Shown: positions 20,475 through 32,057, counted from the first letter of the stretch. The stretch is 64,000 bases of DNA from Garcia nutans (GCA_947685225.1 CANTUV010000024.1:15766001-15830000), one strand, 5' to 3'. The notes: a model not told the origin generated them from the sequence alone. A program made the numbers and translations.

Positions 20475-22076
20475 GTAGGTTAAACGAGGAGACGAGATTG
20501 CAGCATGTCCTACGCAGCTGGCCTTGACTACTACTTTGGGTAGGAGTTTGGATATGATTGATTGTAGCAATATGGCATGTACATAAGCTTGTATGATGTA
20601 GCAAATAAATGTATTATACTGAAAAGCTAGAACACGTACACTGCTAGTAATCTAATAAATCTTATTTGGGTTTAGCACTTATGTATGCAAGTATAGAAGT
20701 GTGAATTCTTCTTGCAGGATTGTAGTTGAGGTTATAAGGGTGGATTATTGGGAGTGTGCTTCAGTTGAATTGTGAAACAAAATATTTTTCAAAAATAAGA
20801 AAAATCAGTTTTGGCGACACTTGGGACCTCCATTTTTAGGGGAGGTTATGGCAAAAAAATTTTTAAAATCAGCACTTAAAATTGGCTAAGTAAAATATTA
20901 AGACACAACCTCCATGAGTTAACAGTCCATCTTGGTCTATAAACATAGGCTAAGATGGGGTGTTACATACTGTAACTTTTTATGAAATTAGAATAAATTA
21001 GGATTTTATGTTTTAAAGGGTTGGTAAGACTCTTTGATTAACAAAATTAAGGTTTGAATGGTGAAATCATGAGACTAGGGTTTTAAACACTTTGAAGTAC
21101 TTTATTTTGTAATTTTTGATTATTGAATCTCAAGCTACTGTGACTTTTTTTGGTTTTTTATGTTTTTATGTTTTTTTATGTTTTAAAGGGTTTAAAGTTC
21201 TTAAAAATTAGGGTTTAAGGTTTTAAAAGGGTTAGGGTTCATTGTTTTTGGTTTAAAAATTGAATTAAGGGTTTTAGGCTTTGAAATTGGATTCTCGGGT
21301 AATGAATAATTTAAAGTGTTTTTTAAAAAAGCAATTTGATATTTTATGAGGTTTTATGAATTTAAACACATGGATTGAAGTTTTTATAAGTAGAAAAGAT
21401 ATTTTTTAAGGTTTTTTGAATGAAATAGAACCTACTTTAAAATCTTAAAAGAAACAGAATTTTGTTTTGGTTTTGTTGAAAAATATGTTCAATTAAAGTT
21501 TAAAGATTTTTAAGAAGAAAAAATAACAATTTTAAGTCCTTTTAGAAAAGAAAGTCGCGTTTTTAATGTTCTAATCTTGGAAAAATTAAGTTAAAGTTCT
21601 TAGATCTTTGATTTGAAAAAACTAAAATTTTATAACCTAGCTACTGTAAAACATAAATCAAAAAGATTTTTACATATCTTCTTTTGTTGATTCTCCAAAA
21701 AATAATTCTTCTTGGATGAACTAGCTCTAAAAACAAGCCTTGGTTGCCTTTGAATAGATTAAATCGTGCTGCTGCTGCTTTAAATATCAATTGGATTGAG
21801 TTTTTCCTTTTCCTTCCTTGATTTGGTTTCAAAAATCAAGTCACTGCCACTTTTTTTTCCTCCCTTCATTAGGTTTAATTAGTCCTTATTTATAGTGGTT
21901 TTTAGGTTGTATATTCCTAATTAAATAAGGTAATTAATATTAATAAAAAAAAGAAATTAAAACCTAATCGGATTAGGATTCTAAAAATTGCATCAAAAAA
22001 TTTTGCGTTGGCAAAAACTGAGCTGACTGGCCCGTGGGCGTGCCAGCGTGCCAGCCAGCAGGAATTTCCTGCAGGA

Positions 22077-22117
22077 AGTTATTTCGCCCGCAGGAAATTC
22101 CTGCGGGCGAAATAACT
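22077..22117. repeat. Perfect 41-nt palindrome in GC-rich island
   Basis: The 20-base arm AGTTATTTCGCCCGCAGGAA and its exact reverse complement are separated by one base. Shorter variants of CCTGCGGGCGA and GCAGGAAATTCCTGC flank it on both sides (22064-22076 and 22117-22129). Confidence 0.9.
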
Positions 22118-22195
22118 CCTGCGGGCGAGTTGCTGCTGGCCCGACAGGCCCGCGCGACCACTTTTCGCTGCCGATTTTTTTTTCCGACTCCGATT

Positions 22196-22262
22196 TTTAT
22201 TTTTATTTTTATTTTTATTTTTATTTTTATATTTTTATTTTTATTTTTTATTTTCATTTTTT
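22196..22262 (+). repeat. (ATTTTT)n simple repeat
   Basis: About ten imperfect copies of ATTTTT/ATTTTTT. They give meaningless low-complexity frames on both strands. Confidence 0.9.
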
Positions 22263-22458
22263 ATTAATAAAAATTAAATACTAAGGTAAAAATTATTTAA
22301 TAAAAATTATTTTGGACCAAGTAAACAAGAAAAATCATTTCAAACCAAATAAAACACAATGGACCGGATTGGGTCAAAAATTAAGGGTCTACACTAAACA
22401 GTGCCGAAGTCGCAAGAAACTTTCCACCGAGAGTGGGGGAAAAAATTCCCGCGCACAG

Positions 22459-22476
22459 TGGCGACTCCACTGGGGA
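22459..22476 (+). other. Primer binding site, tRNA-Arg type of Ogre/Tat elements
   Basis: TGGCGACTCCACTGGGGA. From memory, this matches the primer site described for Ogre and related Tat-lineage gypsy elements, which use an arginine tRNA. It is clearly different from the initiator-Met sites elsewhere in the window. Confidence 0.65.
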
Positions 22477-23339
22477 TAAGAGAAGTTAATTTCATTGGTC
22501 TTTATATTATTCTATTCTTTCTTATAATGATATTATCCATTGCATCATCTTAGATTGCATCGTGTGCGTAAGTTAGGACGCCCATGTTACCCATGTTATG
22601 TTATATGAGAGATACCATACTTTCACTCAAGGTATGGAGATCGAGCATGGCATAACCACTCATAGCCTCGTACCATTTGGTATATATTTGCTATGGGAAC
22701 CTAAGCCTTTTTAACCCAAAGACTAAAGCTCATGTAATTGGCCTAGTTACTTTCCTTAGGTTTTACCCCAAATGCATATTGTTTGACTATGGTTAATTTA
22801 TCTTGGCTTAAATCATGGCTTATTTGGTTTGTTCTTTTTTTTTTAGAAAATCCAAAAGACCAAAGCTATTTTCAAAATTTTTAAAATGGTCTTTGGACAT
22901 AAAACTTTTCTTTGGCTCATGGCCCAAATGCTAAGCCCAAAATCCATTTTTCTAAAATCTTTTACAATGGGCTTAGAAACAAAATTATTTTCACCCAACC
23001 TTTTTTTACAAAGAGCTTGCAAAAATATTTAGGTCAATTAAGAAATACCAAAAATCAATTGTGGGCCTAGTTTGCACTAAGAATAAATCAACCATGGGCT
23101 TGTTTTTGGCATAAATCATTAGTTACCTTTTTCAAGTGAGAAATCTATTTATGATAAACCTCTTAATTTAGTTTTAATCCAATATAGCATGAAAGCTACT
23201 TTAGTTGGTTAAATGGATTAAAACCTAATTAATAGGAATTATCATGGATGGATTTCCATTTTCGAAAATATAACTATTGGTTGAAACGTCCGAGGGAATT
23301 ATTCGAAAACAAGATACCCCATGTTGGTATTTTGTTAAC
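22477..23339 (+). other. Non-coding leader of Ogre/Tat-like element
   Basis: No usable open frame. The stretch resembles a long untranslated leader after the primer site ('GGGGATAAGAGAAGTTAATTTC' region, then mixed AT-rich sequence). I see no gag similarity. An inserted fragment appears to begin somewhere between 23230 and 23340. Confidence 0.4.
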
Positions 23340-24113
23340 CATATACCTAGGAAAAGATCTTTCAATGAACAAAAAATCTTTCACAAAACCCTTTCCATAA
23401 CCCTAAATTCCATACTTTCTCTTCCAAACCCTAACCAAACTTATACTTTTCTTTAATCTAACTTTAAAATCATTGCTTAGTCAGTAAAAAAAATCTTCCA
23501 TATCCAATTAAACAATTATAAGGCACTCTAACAAAAACTCATATCTCACATAATCCAAAATTCAAAGAAACTTCATAATTCTAAAAGAATACTTACTAGT
23601 TTGTTGAAAAATCACCAAAATTCTTTTTAATTCTTGAAAATTCTTCTTAAAATTAGTGTTTGGATGAATAAAATTTATACTTTGGCTATGGTGAAATTCA
23701 TGCAAAGGGAGAAGAGGAAGAAGAAGAAGAAGCAAGAAAGAGAGAAAGATAAAGTTTTGACTTTTTCTTTTCTTTCATTTACTAAATATATATATATATA
23801 TATATTAGTATCTTATTTTAATTATTTATTTATTTATTTTTAAATCAAAATTTTACTCTTCCATCCATAATTTTTTCTTTTAGAATTATTTTGTTAATTT
23901 TAAATTTTATAAAATTTATTTACCATTTTGCCACCATTTTACTATTCATCTTTTGTCTTTTTCTATCCTTTATTTGAAATTTATATATAGTGTATATTTC
24001 ACATATATAACATATACACTTTATTTTTCTCACTTCAACCTCAACATTTATCCCTTAACTTATTTATTTTAATTTAATTTAAACTAATTTTTATCAATTA
24101 AGCGGATGTTACA
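23340..24113 (-). repeat. Diverged family A-type LTR fragment
   Basis: On the minus strand it starts TGTAACATCCGC (24113) and carries the landmarks of the first 0.8 kb of family A LTRs in the right order: the GTATATGTTATATATG dyad (about 23990-24020), a GA-rich block read here as GAAGAGGAAGAAGAAG (23712-23735), and an exon-like 'GTTGAAAAATCACC' region near 23605. The 3' part is missing or too diverged to see. Includes a (TA)n run at 23787-23806. Confidence 0.5.
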
Positions 24114-25156
24114 GTTCTATTTTCCCTTTAGATATTCTGAATCCTAAACTTATCAGTAAAATAAGTTTTGTTATGGGGAAAAAAGAGCTGATATGTTTGG
24201 ATTTGATGAAACTTTTAAGGGAAAAATAGTTTGTTGTTGGTTTTGGAAAAATTTTTAGCCTTCTTTTTTTGGATTTCTTCTTCTCTACGTTAATCACTTT
24301 GAAGAAAGTAAAATTCTAAAAAGAATCCATTATACACTTCTTTCAAAGGTAATTTTTTCTAAAATACACTCCATGTGCTTCAATTATTTGGCTAGTCACT
24401 GAAATAATAGACAACAAGGAGGTTGAAGGATTTGGATATGGAAGGATTCTTTGGTTTTTATGATTCTATAGTTTTTAAGATTTTGGAATTAGAATTTGGG
24501 AATTTTTTTTGGGAGATAATTTGTTTTAAAGATGTTGAATGTTCAATTGCCATGGTGGATGCACAATCAGATGAGTATTAGAGAATGAGTGGACCCACTT
24601 AATGTCAAATCTGCTTATATTATCTGTTAATAGATCAATTAAATTTGGGGCAAATTGGGCTAATTTTAAAAGAAGAATGTTGTATTTGTATAAATAAAAA
24701 AAAAAGGATAGGGACTAATATGAACCTAGTCAAATAGTTCAGGCCTAAATTAAACCTCAGTCCTTTTTTATTTTAATTCATTTTCTAAATATAGAATCCA
24801 TTTTTTTTAATTTCCTCTATTATAATATATTATCTAAAAGTTATTAATTAATTAACTATTTGTGAGCGGAGATTTTTACCTCTACTCCTAGTGGAATGGT
24901 TCTTGCGACTTTAGCACTATTAGGCTCGTGGCCTTAGAGAACACGGGTCTAAGCCCGAAGAAATGGAGTCACCATCCGAATGGGCCGGGAAAGAAAAGAA
25001 AATGGTGGATGACTCGATTTCTAAAAAATTTTCAACCCTCTTTATTGGGTTTAGAAAGTTGGGTACACATGGGGAAGATGAGAATGACCCGGCACTCCCA
25101 TAGCGTTTGGCTCATTAAAACCTGTCTCCTTTTTAGGTCTAGATATTATTAAATTC
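24114..25156. other. Non-coding remnant, part of Ogre/Tat-like interior
   Basis: No gene found. At 24868-25140 a stretch with 'AATGGAGTCACCATCCGAATGG' resembles, from memory, conserved non-coding sequence of Ogre/Tat elements; this is weak. The rest (24114-24860) is AT-rich without recognisable signals. Confidence 0.3.

Positions 25157-25235
<79 letters not shown>
25157..25235. repeat. (TTA)n microsatellite
   Basis: About 26 copies of TTA with one slip near 25189. Confidence 0.95.
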
Positions 25236-26151
25236 CCATATTACATGCAATTTAAAGGAATAAATCATTCATCATATCATTGAAATAAATCAAACAAGAT
25301 AGGCACCCATCCAGGGATCGAAACATGCTCTTACAATGTCCAAATGTCCTTACAATGTCCAAATGTCTTTATAATTAAATAAAATAGGACACCCACCAAA
25401 AGATAAAAACGTGTCCCTTGCAATTTTTCTAAAATCCATAAAATAAACTAAATTACATAAGCAAAATAAATAAGACACCCACAAGTGAAAATATGCCTTT
25501 TACATCCTTAAAAATACAACCAATAAATAAATATTAACATAGTTCAATCATTCATAATAAAATATGTAATCCAAACATATGGTTCATCATAAAAATTGCA
25601 ATCCATAATTATATCTTAGTATTAACCCCCTAACAAATTATATTGCGCAACGCACATGGCAATCTCGCTAGGCAGTTAGCTAGAGGAGGTCAAGGGGGGC
25701 AACGCCTCCGAAAGGTAAACGATTTACACGATAAGTTTTGTTGTGGAATTAAGATTTTATTATGGAAACTATGATTAAAACATGACAATTAGAGTTTTAG
25801 AAAATCATATAATAATATTAGTGTGCAATTAGGGTTTTAGATTTGCGAGAACATAATTAAAGCATACAATTGAATTCTGAGTTAATTTTAATCCTAAACT
25901 AAAACTAATCATAAAATAATTTGATGACTCACATGTATAATTTAGAAGCACGGTGGATTAAGTACGAAAGATAATCAATGAATTTAATTGAATTAGTTAG
26001 TAAAAATCGTACTTCCTTTTGTTGGCTCCACCAAATTTAATTGTTTAAACAAGCTTGATTTAAACACCACAATCTTTCCATTTAATAGTGCTACTGCCTG
26101 GATCAAGTTGAGTTTTGGCCGAGTGAAACAATCTTGGTTGTTTATCTACTG
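25236..26151. other. Ogre/Tat-like remnant: possible 3' untranslated region and LTR start
   Basis: Three diverged copies of a motif ending 'GACACCCACC/AAGATAAAAACGTG' at about 25300, 25388 and 25470. A purine run 'GGAGGTCAAGGGGGGCAACG' near 25685-25702 could be a polypurine tract with the right LTR starting after it. From there the sequence runs to the solo LTR at 26152. No coding potential. Confidence 0.35.
26147..26151. repeat. Target site duplication TACTG, left copy
   Basis: Identical to 28788-28792 on the other side of the solo LTR. Confidence 0.9.
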
Positions 26152-27364
26152 TGTAACACCCCCACACCCAATACATACACACTACATACACCACAATGTA
26201 GTATACATGTATCAAATATAGGGATGCTACGGATTTTTTTTTTTTTACATTCGAAACATTTTAAACTTAATACAATACCCTTATCATTATATATTATAGA
26301 AAAGTAAATCATTTACTTATAAACAAAACATATTAGATATATATATACATACATTTAAATATTACGCAGCGGAATTTAGAAAACATTTACATATATGAAA
26401 GCATTTGAACACGTATTTACAATTATACATATATTTACATTATAACCCATATTTACAAAATATAAAAGAGTTATACATGATTGGCAAGTCTCCTCTGATC
26501 TTTAAGCTCCCAAAATCAACTCTTCACTGTCAACTCTCACTCGGTCTCGAAGAGCTCTCGGGTTCAACTCTATTACCTGCGCGATCAAACACTATCGCGC
26601 TAAGCCAAGGGCTTAGTAAGACAATTCATGCTAATGTTATGCTTTAGTGCAATGCAATATTTCATATATGTATTAACAAATCAACATCAATGATACACAC
26701 TCACTCAACAAACAATATTCCGTGAATAGTCCGTTTCATCATTTAAGTAATATTAACATTTCATTACATTAGAACATCATTTATGATATACATAAAACCT
26801 AGACACCTATGGGCCCATCAAGTACTTAATACGATATTCAGAATTCAGAGTTACTGCTTTGGTTCATAAACACCATTATCAAGCCCGTAGGCAACATATA
26901 CATATAGATATCTCTATCCATGGATAGCGTAACAGACCCGATCTCTTGGATCATCAACTCATCTAACTCGAGGATATCCTCAACCCGGCAAGACTGTTAC
27001 AAATCAAATATCTCATAATATCAATTATCATAGTGTAACAGACCCAGTCTCTTGGACCTCAATTCAACTCAATCTGAAGAGATCCTCAACCCGGCAAGAC
27101 TGTTACCTTTCATTAAATAGGCATGCCTCCAAAACCAGAACTCTGAAACTGAATATCATATTAAGCATACACTTATTTCATTATTCTCTTTATCAAACTT
27201 TTTCTCAATCTTTCTCATTAATTAGGCAAACATGCCATACATCATTCAATTATATCATCATAGCCAATCACAATGGCTCTATATTCCATTTCATCTCAAT
27301 TCACAACATAACATTTCAACTTTTCATAAACACATTCATTTGCATCATCATGTTATTCACATTA

Positions 27365-27395
<31 letters not shown>

Positions 27396-28787
27396 CATCA
27401 GTGGTATAAACATAACAATACACATTGCTCAAATAAATTAACAATGTAATAATGCCACATTTGAACTTAGACACAATCATTTAGGTTTTGTACTTACCTC
27501 AAAAACAAATCACACCACTCTTAACACTTCCTTGTTCAAGATCCTTCTACCTCTTAAATCAATGATTAATCACTATCTTCAAGACCTAAATCAAAAGTAA
27601 TAGCATATACTTGTTTAGGGATACACAAGAGATAATCCAATTAGGAATTAATTAGGGCAAACCCTAACCCTGACACGCTCACCCACACGGGTGTGTTCAT
27701 GGCCGTGCCTTAACTCCACAACACAGAAACATTTACACGCTCAACAACATGGGCGTGTTCCTGGGCGTGTAAATTCTCAAATCTTACAGTAGCTATGACA
27801 CGCTCAATAACACGGGCGTGCTACTGGTCGTGTCAAACCTACTGCTTCCAACACAATTGACACGCCTAAAGACCCTGGACGTGTTCATGGGCGTGTCCGG
27901 CCACAAATCAAGATTCCGACCAAAACAACCATACACTCAACAACACACTTCTATACATTAACATCCTCTTCAAATAATCTTAACAAAACATACTCAAAAC
28001 TCATCTCAAACTTGCAACACACCCAAAACAAACCAAAACACACATCAAACACCAAACACAAAATCATCTCAAAACCCCCACCACATATACAACATCATCT
28101 CTTCCAACCACTTACTCTTTTCTTCCATCCATACTCAAAATCAATTATCAACTCACTCAAACACTTCTCACATCTCAAAATCAACCAACACACTCTTAAA
28201 AATCTATCAAACTCAAATATCATTTCAAATAAGCACAAAAATCACAAGAGAACTTACCAAAGTTACAAAACTTCTTGAATCACCAACTTGATCACTTAAT
28301 CTTTCTTCAATTTGAGCTTCACTCAACAAGATCTTCTCTTTGTCTCTTGCTTCCTTTTGTCTAAGGAGAAGCCGGCCACCATGGAAAAGAAGAAGAAAAT
28401 ATCAAGAAGCGAAGTCAAATTTTGCTTTTAATCTCCACCAAGTGATCTTATCCAAGCAATTACCAAAATACCCTCAATCATATAACTAACTTTTTGTCTC
28501 ATATAAGCCCTTATATGTCATTACACACTCAACACAAATAAATATCTCTTCCATTGACTCTTCATTTGACCAATTTATATGTTATATATATCATCATATA
28601 CACAACATATACCATTCTCTCTAAACCCTAATTCTTTTCCCCAAAACACATATACACAAGCATTCACTTTCCAAAATCTTTTCTCTTGCAATTAACACAT
28701 ATATTCAATCCAATATAACAACAACAACAATAACAACAATAACAATAACATAATCAAAACTTCTAGACCACATATAAGGATATTACA
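26152..28787 (-). mobile_element. Solo LTR of family A, minus orientation
   Basis: A 2636-bp LTR. Read on the minus strand it starts TGTAATATCC (28787) and ends GGGGGTGTTACA (26152), flanked by TACTG on both sides, with no internal region, so it is a recombination-derived solo LTR. Landmarks: twin hairpin (26579-26616), 'TTCAGAGTTACTGCTTTGG' (26847), AACCCGGCAAGACTGTTAC modules (26980-27105), (AT)n run (27367-27399), ACACG/CGTGT dyad modules (27668-27900) and a GA-rich block near 28370-28410. It resembles LTR1 at 2280 most closely in its dyad modules. Confidence 0.9.
26579..26616 (-). other. Twin hairpin of solo LTR (minus)
   Basis: Plus-strand arms: GCGCGAT (26579-26585) with ATCGCGC (26594-26600), and CTAAGC (26600-26605) with GCTTAG (26611-26616). 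Both are perfect. Confidence 0.75.
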
Positions 28788-28792
28788 TACTG
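28788..28792. repeat. Target site duplication TACTG, right copy
   Basis: Identical to 26147-26151. Confidence 0.9.
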
Positions 28793-29411
28793 CCTTTCTA
28801 TTTTGCTTTTGTCTTCTGTGTATTGATAACTATGGCTGCTAATCACTCAAGCTTCTCTCTCTATTAATCTTTGTTTATCAATTGTTGTTGTGAATTATTA
28901 ATGTTGTCTTCCCTTTTTGCTCCTTTAATATGTGTATTTATAAGCCAGATTAGGGCAAATGGTTCCCTAATTCTTCTTTGATTCTAAGACTTCCTCTCCT
29001 CATCCATGCCTTATTAGGATTCTAATTGCAATTAAGATTAAATCCGGCCACAATTAAGCTGAAAACTCACGATTAGAACCTAACTTTGGGACCCATGGTG
29101 AATTGGGTTAGCCAATTCGTCGTGGGCCATTCTCTATGGCAAGTTGACTTTGAGCAACACTATGGCAAATTGGCATGGGCTAGCCTTGTGGTGAATTAGC
29201 TAAGCCAATTCGTCATGATTTTATGCTTTAGGCTCGGACTGGTTTGGTTTGGGATTTTAAGATTGGTAGGACCAATTTTATGCTTTTAAAATTGGTCTAG
29301 GCTTATTTTAAGCTTTTAAAACCATACCGGACTAGGTTTAAACTTCTTGAACTTGATATGACCCTTTTTAATTGAAACCAGACTGACTTAGGGCCAAAAT
29401 TAAGGGTCTAC
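28793..29411 (+). repeat. Continuation of Ogre/Tat-like right LTR
   Basis: Non-coding. It ends with 'GGGCCAAAATTAAGGGTCTACA', nearly the same as the ending at 22366-22392, which suggests the paired LTR of the same element or family. The following bases diverge from the left copy, so the element end or a breakpoint is at about 29411. Confidence 0.45.
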
Positions 29412-29617
29412 ACTATTTTATTTTTAATGAATTTTATGAGCCATAATTTTTTAAAAATTGAATTTTTAAAATTTTTATTCTTTTTATTTTAGTTTTAAAA
29501 TTGATAATAAAAATTTAATTATTTTAAAAATAATTTAGAAAAGAACATTTTATTAATTATATTTTAATTTATAAATATATATTATTTGACTTTATTTTTA
29601 ATAGATTTTTACTATTT
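29412..29617. other. AT-rich unit, left part of a duplicated segment
   Basis: AT-rich, non-coding. From about 29445 it is homologous to about 45990-46160, so it is the left part of a diverged unit that was later split by the array at 29623-45309. Confidence 0.6.
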
Positions 29618-29622
29618 ATAAG
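29618..29622. repeat. Target site duplication ATAAG, left copy
   Basis: Identical to 45310-45314; the two flank the whole three-LTR array. Confidence 0.95.
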
Positions 29623-29986
29623 TGTAACACCCCTATACCCCGTATACGCACACTACATACTACTACTCCTGTAATATACGTATACCGAATATAGGAGTGC
29701 CACGGTTTATAATAAGCAAACCGATCTTTCAATTTAGCAATATTATAAGAAAACTTAAAACATTTAAATTATATTATAAAATACAATAGATAAAACGTTC
29801 ATTTGATACGCAGCGGAAAATGTAGCGGTATTTACAATTATATATACATCAAAAACCAAATTTTACAAAAGCATAACATTTATACATGTTTGGCAGTTCG
29901 TCTCTGATCTTTAAGTCCACAATCAACACTTCAGAGTCTAGACTCAACTCGGTCTAGCTGAACTCTCTGGTTCTACCCTGTCACCT

Positions 29987-30024
29987 GCGTGATGAACCAC
30001 AATCGCGCTAAGCCAAAAGCTTAG
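29987..30024 (-). other. Twin hairpin of array LTR 3
   Basis: Plus-strand arms: GCGTGAT (29987-29993) with ATCGCGC (30002-30008), one pair weakened; CTAAGC (30008-30013) with GCTTAG (30019-30024), perfect. Confidence 0.7.
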
Positions 30025-31868
30025 TGGTACAAACCACAATAACAATATGTTTCAATGCAATGTCAATGTCATACATTTCAACAATAAAGACAATATTCAT
30101 AAATGATATATTAATATTTTTCATAACACTACATTCCATTATTTTATTCAATTGTTTCTCCATTCATGAATCACATTGAAACAAAGGCAAGCATGGGCCC
30201 AAAAAGGATCTAATATGTTATTCAAAACTCAGAGTTACTGCTTTGGTCCATAATCACAATCATCAAGCCCATAGGCGATACATATATATATATATCTATC
30301 AATGGATAGTGTAACAGACCCAGTCTCTTGGACCTCAACCCGGCTAGACCCTAGGGCCCCAGTCTCTTGGTCCTCAACCCGGCTAGACTGTTACTGTTTT
30401 TTAGTCTTACGACCCAGTCTTTTCACCCCAAAACATCATATTTCACATTTTTCAGCTGGACTCGGCTTACGACCAGGTCTTTTCACCTATCCAGTGATTC
30501 ATAGGCATGCCACCAAACCCAGAACTCTGAAAATTGAATAACATACTAGGCACACAATTATTTCATTTATCTCTTTATCAATCTCTTTCTCAATTCATTT
30601 CTCATTTCATTTCTCATAATTAAACTAGGTAATCATGCCCCAATTATTTCATTTGCATTATCATGGCCAATAACAATGGCTTCACATTTCATCATATTTC
30701 AATTCACATTAAATCAATTCATCATTAAAGTATACATAACCAAATGCATTGAACATACATTTTGAATGATCATCATATCTTCCACATTATGCAAATCATA
30801 GCATTAATCAAAAGTATTGACAATGTAATAGATTACTTAACACATTTACAACCAAATGTGTTAAGTCCCAATGTCATGTAAATGTATGCAATAATGTAGT
30901 GATTGTACTTACCTCAAGAACAACTCACACCAATCTATACACTTCCTCTTCCAAGAATTCTTCACTACTAGGGTTAGGGCAACTCAACCTCTTCACGGCT
31001 TAATTCAAAAGGAATAATACACACTTATTTAACAATACACATGAATTCTAATACAATTATTCACCTATTAGTCTCATACTAGACCCATAGATCACAAATA
31101 CAAGCCAAAACCACTATCTAGGACCCCACGGTTGTGGCCTCACAACCCCACGGTCGTGGCCTCACAAACCCCCACGGGCGTGGGTTAGAAAACAAATCTG
31201 TCCAATTTGCTTAACACCCCCACGGTCGTGGCATCCAAGGGCCACGGGCGTGGCATCCAAAATGTTTCTGTTTCGGACCAAACTCATGTATTCTAGACTT
31301 TAAACTTTATTAAACACAAACATATGGAAAATCAAAGATAGTAATTGCTCAAACTCACAACATACATCAATTACCAATTCACAACTCTAACTCTTCCAAC
31401 ACCAACCTAATTACTTTTCTTCAATTCAACCCCAAAATCAAAATCAAATATACCCAACACACTCAAACACACCACAATCAAACATATTCATACCATCAAC
31501 AATTAATCATCAAACTCCAACACAACTTAAAATAAAACAAGAGAATCAAGAGGAAACTTACCAAAGTTAATGAAACTTCTTAAATTTTCAACTTAATCAC
31601 TTGAAATCTCCTTAAATCACAAGCTTGGAAAACTCAAAAACTCTCCTCCTCTCTTGCTTAGGTGATGTCCAGCCAACAAGGAAAAGAAAAGAAAAAGAAG
31701 AAGAAAATGAAGAAACAAAGAGGCAAAGCCAAACACTCTTCTCCACTTAAACCTCCACCAACCAAATTAAATAATATAATAATCAAATATATCCTCTTCC
31801 ACTCACTTATTTTTCTTTTTATTAATTTAATAAAAAAACAATCTTCTTTTGACTTCCACATTTGACTT

Positions 31869-31908
31869 GTATATGTTGTATATATATCACTATATATACA
31901 ACATATAC
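31869..31908 (-). repeat. Long palindrome near LTR start
   Basis: Arm GTATATGTTGTATATATA (31869-31886) and its exact reverse complement (31891-31908) around TCAC. It lies about 105-145 bases from the LTR start. Perfect also at 38504-38543; one arm mutated at 45167-45206. Confidence 0.85.
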
Positions 31909-32011
31909 ACTCTCTCTTTACTTTTTTCTCTTTCCATTAAACATATACATTAAATCCAAATACAACAATAAATATTCCCAAAACTTTTAGGGTATACTCT
32001 GGGATATTATA

Positions 32012-32026
32012 ATTCTCCCCCTCTAA
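32012..32026 (-). other. Polypurine tract of internal copy 2
   Basis: On the minus strand TAGAGGGGGAGAAT lies directly before the LTR start. Confidence 0.85.
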
Positions 32027-32057
32027 AAAGAAATTTCATCCACGAAATTACCTAATA

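Larger units (their letters stand above)
11641..20966 (+). mobile_element. Family B Ty3/gypsy chromovirus (Tekay/Del-like), 5' LTR incomplete
   Basis: Order: last 854 bp of the 5' LTR (11641-12494), PBS (12500-12511), ruined gag and pol (about 12800-17835), polypurine tract (17872-17888), full 3' LTR (17889-20966, 3078 bp). The first 2.2 kb of the 5' LTR is absent because the compound family A block lies there; the missing part should lie left of the window. The five bases after the 3' LTR are TACTG (20967-20971), the expected right TSD. Integrase followed by a chromodomain-type ending identifies a chromovirus. Confidence 0.85.
17889..20966 (+). repeat. Family B 3' LTR, complete
   Basis: A 3078-bp LTR starts TGTCACGACCC and ends GGGGTGTTACA. 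It contains a short tandem array at 17907-17965 near its start, open frames of no significance, and the twin hairpin at 20435-20474. The right flank is TACTG (20967-20971). Its last 853 bp are nearly identical to the 5' LTR piece at 11641-12494. Confidence 0.9.
20967..22457 (+). repeat. Probable LTR (3' part) of Ogre/Tat-like element
   Basis: Non-coding, AT-rich, with a GC-rich island at 22025-22180 and an (ATTTTT)n run at 22196-22262. Near its end is 'AATTAAGGGTCTACAC' (22378-22393), which recurs at 29398-29413. It probably ends at GCGCACA (22457), one base before a TGGCGACTCC primer site. Family B is inserted at its left. The LTR reading is an inference from the primer site and the repeated ending; the LTR start is not visible. 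Confidence 0.5.
29623..32011 (-). repeat. Array LTR 3 (3'-most LTR)
   Basis: 2389 bp. The minus-strand start has mutated to TATAATATCCC; it ends GGGGTGTTACA at the ATAAG duplication. Dyad modules at 31120-31255 have one 22-bp unit fewer than the other two array LTRs. The long palindrome is at 31869-31908 and the twin hairpin at 29987-30024. Confidence 0.92.

Noticed and set aside
25051..25239. Frame encoding poly-Asn/poly-Ile
   Set aside because: It is a translation of the (TTA)n microsatellite.
28012..28278. Plus-strand frame rich in His, Lys, Asn, Ser
   Set aside because: It lies inside a minus-strand solo LTR with A/C-rich composition; no family similarity.
31658..31865. Mirror-image open frames of 67 codons repeated in all three array LTRs (also 38293-38500 and 44956-45163)
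   Set aside because: They arise from an AAG-rich purine tract in the LTR, low complexity (lysine-rich or phenylalanine-rich), and repeat simply because the LTR repeats.
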